In this document: piece by piece, positions 15,001-27,000 of the stretch
Layout: every line of letters starts with the position of its first letter
How positions within the stretch are numbered: position 1 is the stretch's first letter
Origin: Candidatus Omnitrophota bacterium
GTDB taxonomy: Bacteria > Omnitrophota > Gorgyraeia > Tantalellales > Tantalellaceae
Direction: 5' to 3'
Length of the DNA: 51,078 nt
Assembly (NCBI GenBank): GCA_028715965.1
Contig: JAQUQS010000012.1
Location: forward strand, 1-51,078
The notes under the pieces: generated by a model
Seen by the model: the letters and a program-made list of their open reading frames with translations, nothing else
Told to the model about the DNA's origin: nothing
Databases searched by the model: none
Translations under genes and position numbers: made by a program

Positions 15001-18000
15001 TGACGCGGGCACGCAGAGGATTACGGTGAGCCAGACCGACGCTAACGGGCTGGATCCCGAGGTCATAAGTTACCAGGTACTTACCAACCGGAGCTACGAC
15101 ACGCAGCATAACGTGCTGAACCAGGAGATATTCACCTATACGGAAGAGGATGGTACGCTACTCGACGTACAGGAGATCAGGAATTCGGGTTATCATTCAA
15201 GCGGCGTAGCTATGCTGCAGACCATAGCCACATACAGCAATTCCGGGAAAACCGCCTTACTTGACGTGAAAACGATCGTGAACGAGAACGTCGATGTCGA
15301 CGGGAACGTGGGTACGACCACGATAACTAAATATTCCGGCCGTCTGGGGACGGATACGATGGCCGGGGCGATAAACCCGGACCCGGCTACGGCGATAGAC
15401 AAGCAGGTAATAACGACCTCGAGTTTCGATGAGCGTGGGAACGCGCTCGCGCAGGATATATTAAGGTACTATTGGGAAACAAGCTCTTTCGTGTTCGGAG
15501 AAGCGCAACATATCGTGAACGCCGGACATGATATCCACGACAGGGCGGCGACTTCGGTGATAACGAGTTACAGTAACGAAGCCATGTCTGTCGTGACGGG
15601 CAGGCAGGATATAACCTATTCGGCCTATGACAGGTACGGCAATGTGCTGACCCAGACTGCGCTGAAATACGCGGTGAACGGAGCGACCGGCGAGGCTACG
15701 GTATACGCGGGTAAGAACGAGGTGACGAACGTATATGACGACCCGGTGGCCCAGAGGCGCGGGAATGCCACGAATGCCGAAGTGATATCCTATAATTCGG
15801 ACAATGACAGGACGGGCAGGACGGTGACGGTGTCCAGTAATTTCACGGCTACCGGATACGCCCAGGACCAGACGATATCAAGTTATGTCATGAACGCTTC
15901 GGCGGTCGAAAAATTAACGAAGGTGACGGTTATCGAGAACGAAAGCATCGACAGCCGTGGTGATGCCGCCACGCAGAGGATAACGGTGAGCCAGACGGAC
16001 GCCGACGGACTGAACCCGCTGGCCATAAGTTACCAGGTCCTAACTAACCGAAGCTATGACACACAGCATAACGTATTGAACCAGGAGATATTCACTTACA
16101 CGGAAGAAGGCGGTACGTTACTCGACGTACAGGAGATCAGGAACTCGGGGCATTATTCAAGCGGCGTGGTCATGCAACAGACGATCGCGACATACAGTAA
16201 TGCCGGCAAAACCAGCCTTCTGGACGTAAAAGTGATACTTAACGAGGATGTCGACGTTGACGGGAACGTCGGCACGTCCACGATAACGAAATATTCCGGC
16301 CGGCTTGGTACGGATACAATGACCGGGGCGATAAACCCGGACCCGGCTACCGCGTTAGATAAGCAGGTAATAACGACGTCGAGTTTCGACGAGCGCGGGA
16401 ACGCCCTTGAGCAGGACATATTGAGGTATTACTGGAAAGACGGTTCGTTCGTGTTCAGCGAGGCACAGGCCATAGTCAACAGCAACCTGGATATCCATGA
16501 CCGGGCAGCCAATTCCGTTATTACGACCTATAATAACGAGGCCATGACGGTCGTGACGGGCAGGCAGGATATAGATTATCTGGCATACGACAGGTATGAC
16601 AACGTGTTGAGCCAGGAAGTTCGGAAATATCTCGTGAATGGATCGACCGGTGAAGCTACGATATACGCGGGTAAGAGCGAGATAACGAATGTGTACGGGG
16701 ACGCGGTAGCGGCAAGGCGCGGGAATACTACCCAGACTACGGTAATAACCTACAACTCCAGTAACACGAAGACGGGCAGGACGGTAACGGTATCGAGTAA
16801 TTTCACGGGTACCGGTTACGCTCAGAACCAGACGATATCAAGCTACCTTATGGACGGTGCCTCCGAAAAACTCACAAAGGTAACTGTTATCGTCAGTGAG
16901 GACATAAATAACCGTGGTGACGCGGAGACACAGAGGATAACGATAAGCCAGACGGACGCTGCCGGCTTGAACCCGGAGGTCGTGAGCTATCAGGTGCTGA
17001 CGAACCGGAGCTTTGATACGCAACATAATGTGCTGAACCAGGAGATATTCACTTATACGGATAGTTCCCAAAACGATCTTCTTAGCGTGCAGGAAGTGCG
17101 GAACATAGGCTATCACGCAAGCGGGATCGTGTTGCTCCAGAAGGTCGTTTCCTACGCGGAGGCCGGGAAACTAACGATCATCGACGCCAAGACGGTGGAG
17201 AACAGCAATATCGACGTGAACGGGAATATCGGTATGACCGAGATCATCAGCTATTCCGGTTGCTCCATCGCCGGTGGCGGTGTGGGGGATATCACGTTCT
17301 CCGACCCGATACGCAAACAGGTCATAGCGTCCGACTCCTTCGACGTCTCCGGGAATGTTCTGCATCAGACGGTAAAGAACTACATTTACGATGATGGTTC
17401 CAGTGGATTTGTTTTCGCGGATGCGCAGGAAATAACCCATACCGGATACGATATGCATGGGCGCTCCCAGGAAGCGACGGTAAAATATTTCTCTAACGTG
17501 ACCATGACCACACTGTACAGAATGACAGTGATAGATTACGGCAATTATGATATTTTCGGCAATGTGATCGATCAGGTGGTATACACCTACTCTGCCGGAG
17601 TTGTAAGTGAAGCGAACCTGACCTATTGCGAAACTATCGTAAATGAATTCGATGATACGGTCGAAAGAAGCCGCGGTAATCCCGCCGGTACGACCGTCGT
17701 CAGGTATTCCGACAGCGCCCGTACCACCGAACTGGTCCGTACCGTGACGGAGATGACGTATACCACTAAGGGGAATGTCATGCGGATGACCCGTACGGTC
17801 ACGGAACAGGACAAGGTCACCGTAGAAACTGATCTTTCCGACAGGACGTATGACGAAAAAGGCGACCTGTTATATTCTTATGTGCAGGTTTCCGAGACCG
17901 GAGGGGACCTGGATCACACGTATACCGTAGAAATGAGTATCGACGCGGATACCGGATATAACGCGTTGGGCCAGGTCATACGGATGACGCAAACTACGGT

Positions 18001-21000
18001 CGACGGGACCTTGACGGTGGAGGAAACGGACCAGGCCGACCGCACATATGATATGAGGGGAAGGTTGCTGACGTCGCAAGCCAGTATACATGAGTCCGGT
18101 GAATGGACGAATAACTCGGACCCGGAAAACCCCGTGACCTATGGGCTAAACCACACCTACGCGACATCGGTATCGATAACCAGCTATGATGATCTCGACA
18201 GGGTGCTACGGATGGAGCAGGTAACGACCGACGGCACTTTAGTGACGACCCAGACGGATACGGAAGACAGGACATATGACGGGAGAGGGCGGCTTTTGTC
18301 ATCAGTAATGGACATAAATGAAGCGGGTGGCGACCTGGACCACACATATGCGGTCACGACCACGATCAATTCATATAACACGGTGGGGCAGGTAACCGGC
18401 AAAACGGAGGTGATGACCGATCTGGACCTTATAACGACTACCACGGATACCGAGCTCCGCCGATATGACTCGGAAGGCCGGCTCACCTATTCGAAAACAT
18501 CGGTCCAGATGGCGAATGCGGCGGGTTCTTCGTTGGAATTGTCGAACAGCTATACTGTTGAAATGACCGTGCTGGAGTATACGACACTGGGGCAGATAGG
18601 AGGTATGGTCCGCAAGACGGAAGATGGAGGGCTTGTAACAACGGAGACCGATCTTCTGTTCCGGCAATATGACATATATGGAAGATTGACGTATTCCTGC
18701 TCGGAAGTCCATGTCGAAGGCGAGGACCTCGTTAACGGCGGCAGTATCGATACCCTTAACATGGTGGAAACCTTTATTTCCAAGTACAACACACTTGGGC
18801 AGATATTGAACATGGCTACCGCAACCCATTATCAGGACGGCAGGATAATTTTTGAGGCGGACTGGAACTTTGACGGAGTGTTGGCGATAGCGACTAACAG
18901 CATATTGAACAACTATGATTCACAGCTGCAGTTTGAGCGCCGATATGACTCGAACGGACGCCTTATACATTCGAGGTCCACCGTGCAGGAACAAAGGGTC
19001 GACGGCGGGACGATAGAACATGTCACGCGTGAAGTGGTCGAAACCGACATATATTCATACAATGATCTCGGCCAGGTGGATATGATGGAGGTTAAAACGC
19101 AGAATTGGGTACTGGACCTTAAGACCGCCTCAACGATGGTATTCGGCATAGGGCTGACGGTTGTGGCGACCGACCTGGATTCGCGGGAATATGACGAAAA
19201 AGGGCAGCTTGTGCACTCCAAGACCAATATGCGCGAATTGTCGGATACCAATGTTAACGGTGACGGCATTGCGGATGATTATTATTACGTGTATATAGGG
19301 GACGGCGAATATATGGTATCTTTCGCGGCCGACGCCAGCACGAATACCGTAGTTATGGGAACGGACACTCAGCTCGCCCATGGAGACTTGATCGAGATAA
19401 CCGGGTCCGCCATACCGGAAGGATTAGTGGCCAGTGGCCAGTATTATGTGGTTTACGAGAATCCCTCGAACCCCGGGACAGTGGGGACGTTCAAGCTGGT
19501 GGCAAAGGCGGATTACGAGGCCGGTAGCACGACACAATATGCCGAGTTCACGACCAACGGGGCGAACCTGAGCTATTCGCTTGTCGCGGATGCGTGTATA
19601 TTCCACGCCGATGGCGATACGATAGAGTCCGCGGGACATGGCCTTATGGAGGGGGAAATGGTCATGGTAGGACAGATAGATGGCGACTATTACTATGTTG
19701 TAAATGTCGTGGGGGACACGTTCCAACTGGTAAATAATGAAGATTACGCCCAGTACCTCGAGGGGGATACCAGTGTAGTGGTCGATATCCCGGCCGGCAA
19801 AGACGGGCTGGAGACCACATATTCCAAAGCGTATATTGAGAAACAGGACGTGGAGTATGTCCTGGAGACCATCATACACAGTTATAACGACCTTGGACAG
19901 GTGCTTCAGATGACACGGATAACTTCCGAGGATACGGCTATCACATGTTTCGTGAACGCCGGGGATGATTTCATTACCAAAGAGAACCATGGGCTTGCGA
20001 CCGGGGACCTGATCCAGGTAAGCGGCTCCGCGGTCACGGGGGGGATATCCGAGAATAAGGTCTATACCGTCATAAAGGTAGATGATGATACGTTCAAGCT
20101 CTCCGAGGATGGGGTCAACCCCATAGGTATTCCTTTTGGCGGCGGTAGTGTTACCTATAAGACCGTTTCAGCGTCCTATAGCTGTTCGGTGAACGCTTCG
20201 ACCGACGAAATAACCATCACCGGCCACGGGTTCTATGACGGTGACAGAGTAAGGTTCATGTCGGATAACCTTCCGGAAGGGATAGAGCCCGATCAGTATT
20301 ATTACGTTATAGTGACCGGCGACAATACTTTCAAATTAGCTACGGACGAGACGCTGGATACGGTCGTGGTGATCGGTTCGGCGGGAGCGAATGTAGTGTG
20401 CAACCTGCTTACCGTCACGACCTTTGAAGTGGACTCGGTTAACAGGCAGTATGATTCGAGCGGCCGAATAACCTATTCCAAGGTGGATATTACGTCGACC
20501 GGGGCGATGGACAGGACGGTCGAAACGAAGATAAATAAATATAATGACAGGGATTTGATAGCTAATATGGAGGTATGGACCTATCTCGCGGACGGAAGGA
20601 TAACGGTCGAGAAGGATGAGATACAGGACATGGTCTATACATATGACGGGAACGGTAATATAAACGGCGTAGTGTATCTGTATGGATTGGATGATACTGG
20701 CGCTACGGTGCCCATTGGCATACAGTATACCGGGTTTATCTCATGCGACCGGGTCTATGACATGCAGGGACGTCTTAGGGAAAGCGCCGTCCACAAATAC
20801 GAACTGGTATCATGTTCTATCGAGAGCAGGAATGTCAGCGGGACGAATTATATCGTGGTTACGCTTCCGGACGAGGCTACGGACCCATATGTGTATTTTT
20901 CCGCCGACCAGTTGCCGACCGGGGTCAACAGTACCGACCAGTATGTGCTTGTTACGACAACGGCCGGTGTGCCGGAGTACTATCTTATCAGTAGCCAGGA

Positions 21001-24000
21001 CGCGTCGGGATATATAGCGGCAGGACAACCTTATCAGATAATACAATACGCTGATGCCGGGAACAATGTATATATCACGACGAACGATACTTTCGACTAC
21101 ACGGTCAACCGGGCTATTACGAGACTGGGGAGAGATGTTATCGTTTACACGCAAACGCGGGATGTGAACGAGACCATGTTCGCCATTATCTACCATTATT
21201 ACGGGCTGGACCTGGGGTCCGCCACTTCGTATACCTATAATTCATTCCTTTCCACGACCCTGGACCTTGCCCCTCGGCAGTTCGACAGCGAAGGGCGCCT
21301 TGTCAGGTCTTACGAGATGGTCAGGAACATATATTCCTATCTCGGCATGACGAATTCACAGGGCAATATCGTCATTAAGGGGAACGGACTGAGCCTCGGG
21401 GATACCGTTTACATTCTATACGAGGAGGACGGAGAGGTAAGGCGTGCCATGTTCTACGTTATAGGCGTGAACGGGGACGAGTTGATATTGTCTGCCACGC
21501 CCGACGGCGAAGCGGTCGCGTTCGAGGCCGGGACGTATCGCGTGGTATTAGAAGAGGTCTCGTACATACTGACGGAGATACTCGCGTACAATGGCTTGAA
21601 CCAGATAGCGAAAATGAGGACAACTACGGTAGAAGATACGCTGACGACCGTCGCGGAGGATATGGAAGCCAGGGTCTATGACGACGAGGGCAGGCTGATA
21701 TACTCGAACATAGAATACCATGAGACGGACGTGGCCGGGGATGTAGATGAGACCTATACGGTCGAGACCGTGATCCATTCTTATTATGAGGGGACCAACA
21801 ACGTGAAAAGGATGACCGTGACCACCGCGAAAGATGGCACGGTTACGGTCGAAAAGGATATTGAGGACCGGAAATACAACTCTAATGACCAGTTGGTATA
21901 CTCGAAGACAGAGGTTACCGAGACCAAGGGGGACGCCACCGAGGTCTACACCGTTGAAAGGAAGATAGATTCATATAATTCCCAGGGCCAGGTCCTGAGA
22001 ATGACCCAGACGGTCATCAAGGATGATAAAGTGACCATAGAAAAGGATATAGAGGATCGAGTGTATGATACCAAGGGTCGGTTGGTATATTCAAAGATCG
22101 AGGTCAGCGAGGGTACGCTGGAGGATGCGCCCAGAGGATCGCTATTTCCGCCAACGGATGGTACGGCGGGTTCGTTCACGCCGCCGGAAGAAGTCATATA
22201 CGGCCCGGTGCAGCAACCGGCTAACGGCGGTGAACGGCGGCTCTTGATAGATCCCAGAAGCTTGTCGGGAGAAAAGACCGTGGTCGTAGACGAGACTTAT
22301 ACGGTCGAGACGGAAATATCGCAATATGACTTGCGCGATAACATAGTGAGGATGAAGGTCACGACCACGAACGACGATGGGTCGGTCGAGGTGCGCAATG
22401 ATATATCCGACAGGGAATATGACAGCAGCGGCAGGTTCATCTATTCGGAAGTGGAAGTAACGGAATATGGCGTGTCCGGGACCACCAATGTGGTCATAGA
22501 AAATATCAATGACGGTACGTTCCTTGTCGATGGGCACGGCCTGGTGGATGGGGATATGGTAGAGATCACCGGCTCAGTGGATGGGGCGGAAGTGAGCGGG
22601 ATATATTACGTGATCGACGCGAGCGAGGATGAGTTCAAATTATCTGATGACGTGAATGGCGCGGAGATCGACTTACCGGATGATATTGAAGATGTGTCGA
22701 TCAACATGGTGAAAACGCATTATACAGAGGAAACGTCCGTGACCAAATACGATGACAACGACAACGTGTTGCGGATGAAGACCGTTACCACCGAGGGCAA
22801 TAATGTCCAGACGATCGAGGATATCGCTGACAGGCGGTATGATACTGAGGACAGGCTTGTCTATTCCATGCAGAAAATAAGCGAACTTGACGGGATATCC
22901 GAGGATGTGAGTTTCCTGGAGACCATTATCGATTCCTATGATGAGGACGACAACGTTCTACGGATGACGCGCAAAACATTCGAATATGATGTCCTGGACG
23001 CGTCGCCGAATGCCAATGATATTTCAGTCAACGGTACAATAAGTTTCGTGGAGGTGCGAGAAGGCGATGATGTGGCCTATTTCAACGGGAATACGTTCCT
23101 GAACCTGGATGATCCATACACGAGCGCAAACGAAGTATTCGACCAGCCCATAGATGATCGCAGCGGCGGGTTATGGTTCAACGCCGAAGACGTGGAGGGG
23201 CTGCAGGTGCTTTACGAGGAAGGCGACGAAGAGAGCGGATTGAACCTGTATATATATGAAGGCCGGCTGTACGCGGGCGTATGGAACGGCTCGTTCGAAA
23301 CGTGGCTAAGTGTTGATATCGAGGTCTCGGAATGGTTCCAGGTCGCGTATACGTTCGACGGGAACAACCCGGGCGGCGAGGGTGGGTCCTTTAAGTTATA
23401 CCTCAATGGGGAGCTGGTCGATGAAGCCGTTTTTGATGGTTCTGAACGTGTTGACGCGCATGGCGGTAATGACGCGATCGGCGCCATGAATGATGGTTCC
23501 AGGTTCCATACAGGGAAAGACGCGTCGGAAGATGTAGACCACTACTTCACGGGCTCCATGGATGAAGTGGTGATCTATGACCGTGTTCTTGAGAAGAACG
23601 AGATAGAGGTCCTCGCGCGGGAGAACGCGAGCATGATAAGCCCGGAGTCGCTTTCCGCTTATTATTCGTTCAACAACAACTTGACCGTGACCGTCGAGAC
23701 GGACCTTGAGGACCGGACGTATGATGACGATGGGAATCTCTTGTCATCTAACATACGTGTGACCGAAACTGGGAGCGCGGGAAGTGTTGTGACGGATGTA
23801 ACGATAGATGGGGATACTATATCCTATGCCGGACACGGTTATTCCGAAGGAGATAAGGTCCAAATAGCGGGTGCTTTAAGCGGTATCTACTACATAATCT
23901 ACATTGATCCTGATACGTTCAAGCTTTCCGCCGAAGCCGGCGGACCTGCCGTTGATGTCGGAGATTTGATCTCGGGTGGCAGTAATGGCTTGAATTTCAC

Positions 24001-27000
24001 CTTATTGACGGAGACGACATACACGGTTGAGACGATCTTTACCGCCTATGACGGGGATGGTAATGCCCTGAGACTGATGCGGACAATAATTGAAGGGGAT
24101 GGCGTAACGGAAGAGATAGATGTTGAGGACAGGGTATACGATTCCAGGGGAAGACTCATCCACTCTAGGACGATAGTGCATGACGCGTCCAGTGGGGTTA
24201 CAGTAGTGAACGTATCCGAGGTTGACGCGGCTTTCAATAAGATCGTGGCGGAAAGCCACGGGCTTAAGAGCGGGGATATCGTCATGCTCAAAGGGCTTGT
24301 AGGGGTCTCTTCAGAGGAGATGTTCTATGTCATCTATGCGGACGAGAACACATTCCAGATATCTTCTGTCCTTGATGGCGACGCGATCGATATCAAGGGA
24401 GACCTGGGAAATGTGACATTTGTGGCAGTTGACGTATATACGGTCGAACAGGACGTCCATCGGTACGACGCGTCCGGGAATATCCTGCGCATGACGAAGT
24501 CCGTGACCCGCGGTGATTCCGTGACCATAGAAAAAGATATAGAGAACCGCAGGTACGATTCGCGTGGACGCCTGCTTTATTCCAAGATAGAGGTGACAAG
24601 TACTGTAACAGATCCACAGATAAGCGGCATATCGGGGATCATCGTCAACGAGAACACCTTTGTCAAGACCGATCATGGCCTGGAGGTCGGCGACCAGATA
24701 CGTGTATACGACGATATGGGTGGGTATAAGGATTATTTCGTCGTATATGTGGACGGGGACAATTTCAAGGTTTCCGCGAGCCCTGAGGGGACAGTCACTG
24801 ACATAGGTACATATAATTACGCCAGTTTTGAGAAGATCGAGAGCTATGTGGTCGAAACCAACATAATAGCCTATGACGTCGAGAACCGTATAGTGGCGAT
24901 GACGGAAAAACAGATATTCGACGGAGGGAAAACAGTTTACGAGACCACGACGTCGATAGGAGCCTTTAATTCAAGGGACCAGATACGCAGAATGACCAGG
25001 ACCTCCAAAACCTATGAGGATGGAGAGCTTACCGGCGATGTGACAGAGACGGATATCTCGGACAGGAAATATGATTCTAAGGATAACCTTACGTATTCCA
25101 AAATACATGTTACGGGTACGGATGGAGATTATACCCTGGAAAGGAACATGGTTTATGACGACAACAGCAATCTGATCCGCATGAAGCAAACAAAGAAAGA
25201 GGGGTCGGAGACCACGATCAATGAGGATGTGGAGGATAGGCAGTATGACTCTAGGGGTCGATTGACCTACTCCAAAATGCGGACGACTGTGTCTGACACA
25301 TCGAACGATGAGGTCTTTGTGACCACGGAAGAGACCAGGATCCATAAATATAATTCTGAGGACCAGGTCGTAAGGATGACCCGGACCACGATCGACGGGG
25401 AACTGTGCACTGTAGTTACCGACACCGCGGATAGGCAGTATGACGCCAAAGGCAACCTTATTTACTACGATACGGATGTGACTGAGACCGCAGGAGAGAA
25501 CTACCTTGGTGAATTAGTGAGCCTTGGCAATGGTGAATATTCCCAGAACGTATATTCGGATGAAGCGATGACCAATTTCGCCTCTGTATACTACTTTAAG
25601 GACATTGGCGGGCAGAGATACATCACGAGGAAAGAAACCATTGAGGATGGCATCGCGGTTACCTATTACTGGGCTACCGACCAGGGAATAGAGAACAACC
25701 GAATAGTAAGGAAAGTGCTTATTTCGCCGGACGAGAACGGATGTATCGAATACCGGTATATGAACGAGGACTGGCAGGGACGTGGTTACGGCAGGGTCCA
25801 GTATGCCTTTTTCGCGGAAAACCAGGCCGCGCCGGATGGGACGGGGTACAACATATCCGAATACCGGTACAATGACGAGGGACAGGTCATAAGCGAGCGC
25901 TTGTTCAGTGAAGTGTTCTCTTCGGCTACAGGGAACGTAAGAACGATATATTATGACGGATATGAAACTGTCGATGATGTGGCGTATGTGGCGGCCCGTT
26001 ATGTTTCCGCCGATGGCGAGGAATACCAGATGATCGATTATTCCGAAGTGGAGAGCCTCGTTGGATTCATCGGGGACCTTGCGGAAGCTTTTAACGAAAA
26101 TGATTATTTATTCGGGGATCCTGTCCAGGTCCGGACGTCGAGTAATTATATCTACTACAGACAGATGCTGTACTTGGGGGATGAAAGGACCGATGACAAC
26201 AATGTCGGTTATTACGAGTATTATGTGAAAAAAGGCGATACGGAGGCGCACCCGGGTACTATACATCTCAACAAGGACGAATATTCGTTGGAATATCAGT
26301 ATGGGCAGGAAGACGTGCTGTATTATCTGACGATAACCCCGTATGGCAGCACGGATATGAGTGACAAATTCGGCAGGGTCTATGTCTATTATGACAAGAC
26401 GGACGAAAACCGCGTCAGCGCGGTGTCTTTTTCGAAAAAACAAAAAGACACGGTCTCCGGCAAGGACTATAACACCGTGTATTATTCATATGATGGATCC
26501 GGGAACGTTATAGGCGCGGACCTGTATGACGGTGTTGGACAAAGCTACATAGGCGACAATAACTCCCTCCTAGCCAGTTATTCCTTTGAGGGTCAGGTGG
26601 ATGGGGCCATCATGGTGGAATGTCTCGGGCGTGACGGAGAGCTCATGGTCTCGAAACACATAAAAGATCCAATGAGGACGATGGCGATAACCGAACAGGA
26701 AATAACGTTCATTGGCACGAACAAGGGATATGCGGTGAACCATACTTACTCTGTAGAGGTCTCGATAGATAAATATGATTCTCGTGGGCAAGTGCTCAAA
26801 ATGACCAAGACAACTACGGACGGTGATGATATTACCGTCGAGAAGGACATAGATAACCGGGCGTATGACGCCGAGGGCAACCTGTCTTATTCAAATGTCG
26901 CCGTATACGACCATTCCACGGGAGCGGATATTTTGATGAATGAGGACGGTTCGGGACGTTTCTGTGGGGATCTCGTCGAGGTCTCGACCGGAAAATATGA

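Larger units (their letters stand above)
17791..23014 (+). repeat. YD/Rhs-like repeats of about 60-80 residues, with inserts (block 1)
   Basis: The recurring unit is a two-hairpin module of the form SYNxLGQVLRMTxTT...TVEKDIEDRxYDxxGRLxYSKxEV...TYTVE. Clear examples lie near 17940-18060, 18180-18300, 18370-18490, 18570-18700, 18780-18980, 19040-19220, 19850-19930, 20440-20600, 21590-21720, 21770-21910, 21950-22090, 22300-22450 and 22730-22870. The YDxxGRL core is the hallmark of Rhs/YD proteins, which build hollow or extended beta structures; a shell or fibre here is inference. Small beta modules and a proline-rich linker interrupt the loops and are listed separately. No Rhs core signature with an autoproteolytic aspartate was seen. 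Confidence 0.85.
23681..25120 (+). repeat. YD repeats (block 2) carrying three small beta modules
   Basis: YD modules resume directly after the LamG insert: LTVTVETDLEDRTYDDDGNL, ETIFTAYDGDGNALRLM, DVEDRVYDSRGRLIHSR, HRYDASGNILRMTKSVT, DIENRRYDSRGRLLYSKIEV, NIIAYDVENRIVAMTEKQ and DISDRKYDSKDNLTYSKIHV. Every second hairpin is followed by either a short linker or a small HGL-GD-TFKL module. Confidence 0.8.

Noticed and set aside
2-16324. CRISPR-like or satellite-like reading of the tandem repeats
   Set aside because: The repeats are 960 bases long, fully coding, with no unique spacers. Differences are codon-wise and mostly silent.
1-17300. Tandem array produced only by misassembly
   Set aside because: Units carry distinct silent and amino-acid differences, and the 3' copies decay gradually, which a simple assembly loop would not create. 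Exact copy number still depends on the assembly.
20682-21017. Plus-strand frame of 111 codons in another phase
   Set aside because: It overlaps the giant frame completely and has random composition with no known motif. The same holds for the plus-strand frames at 36477-36893, 40068-40403 and 47092-47358.
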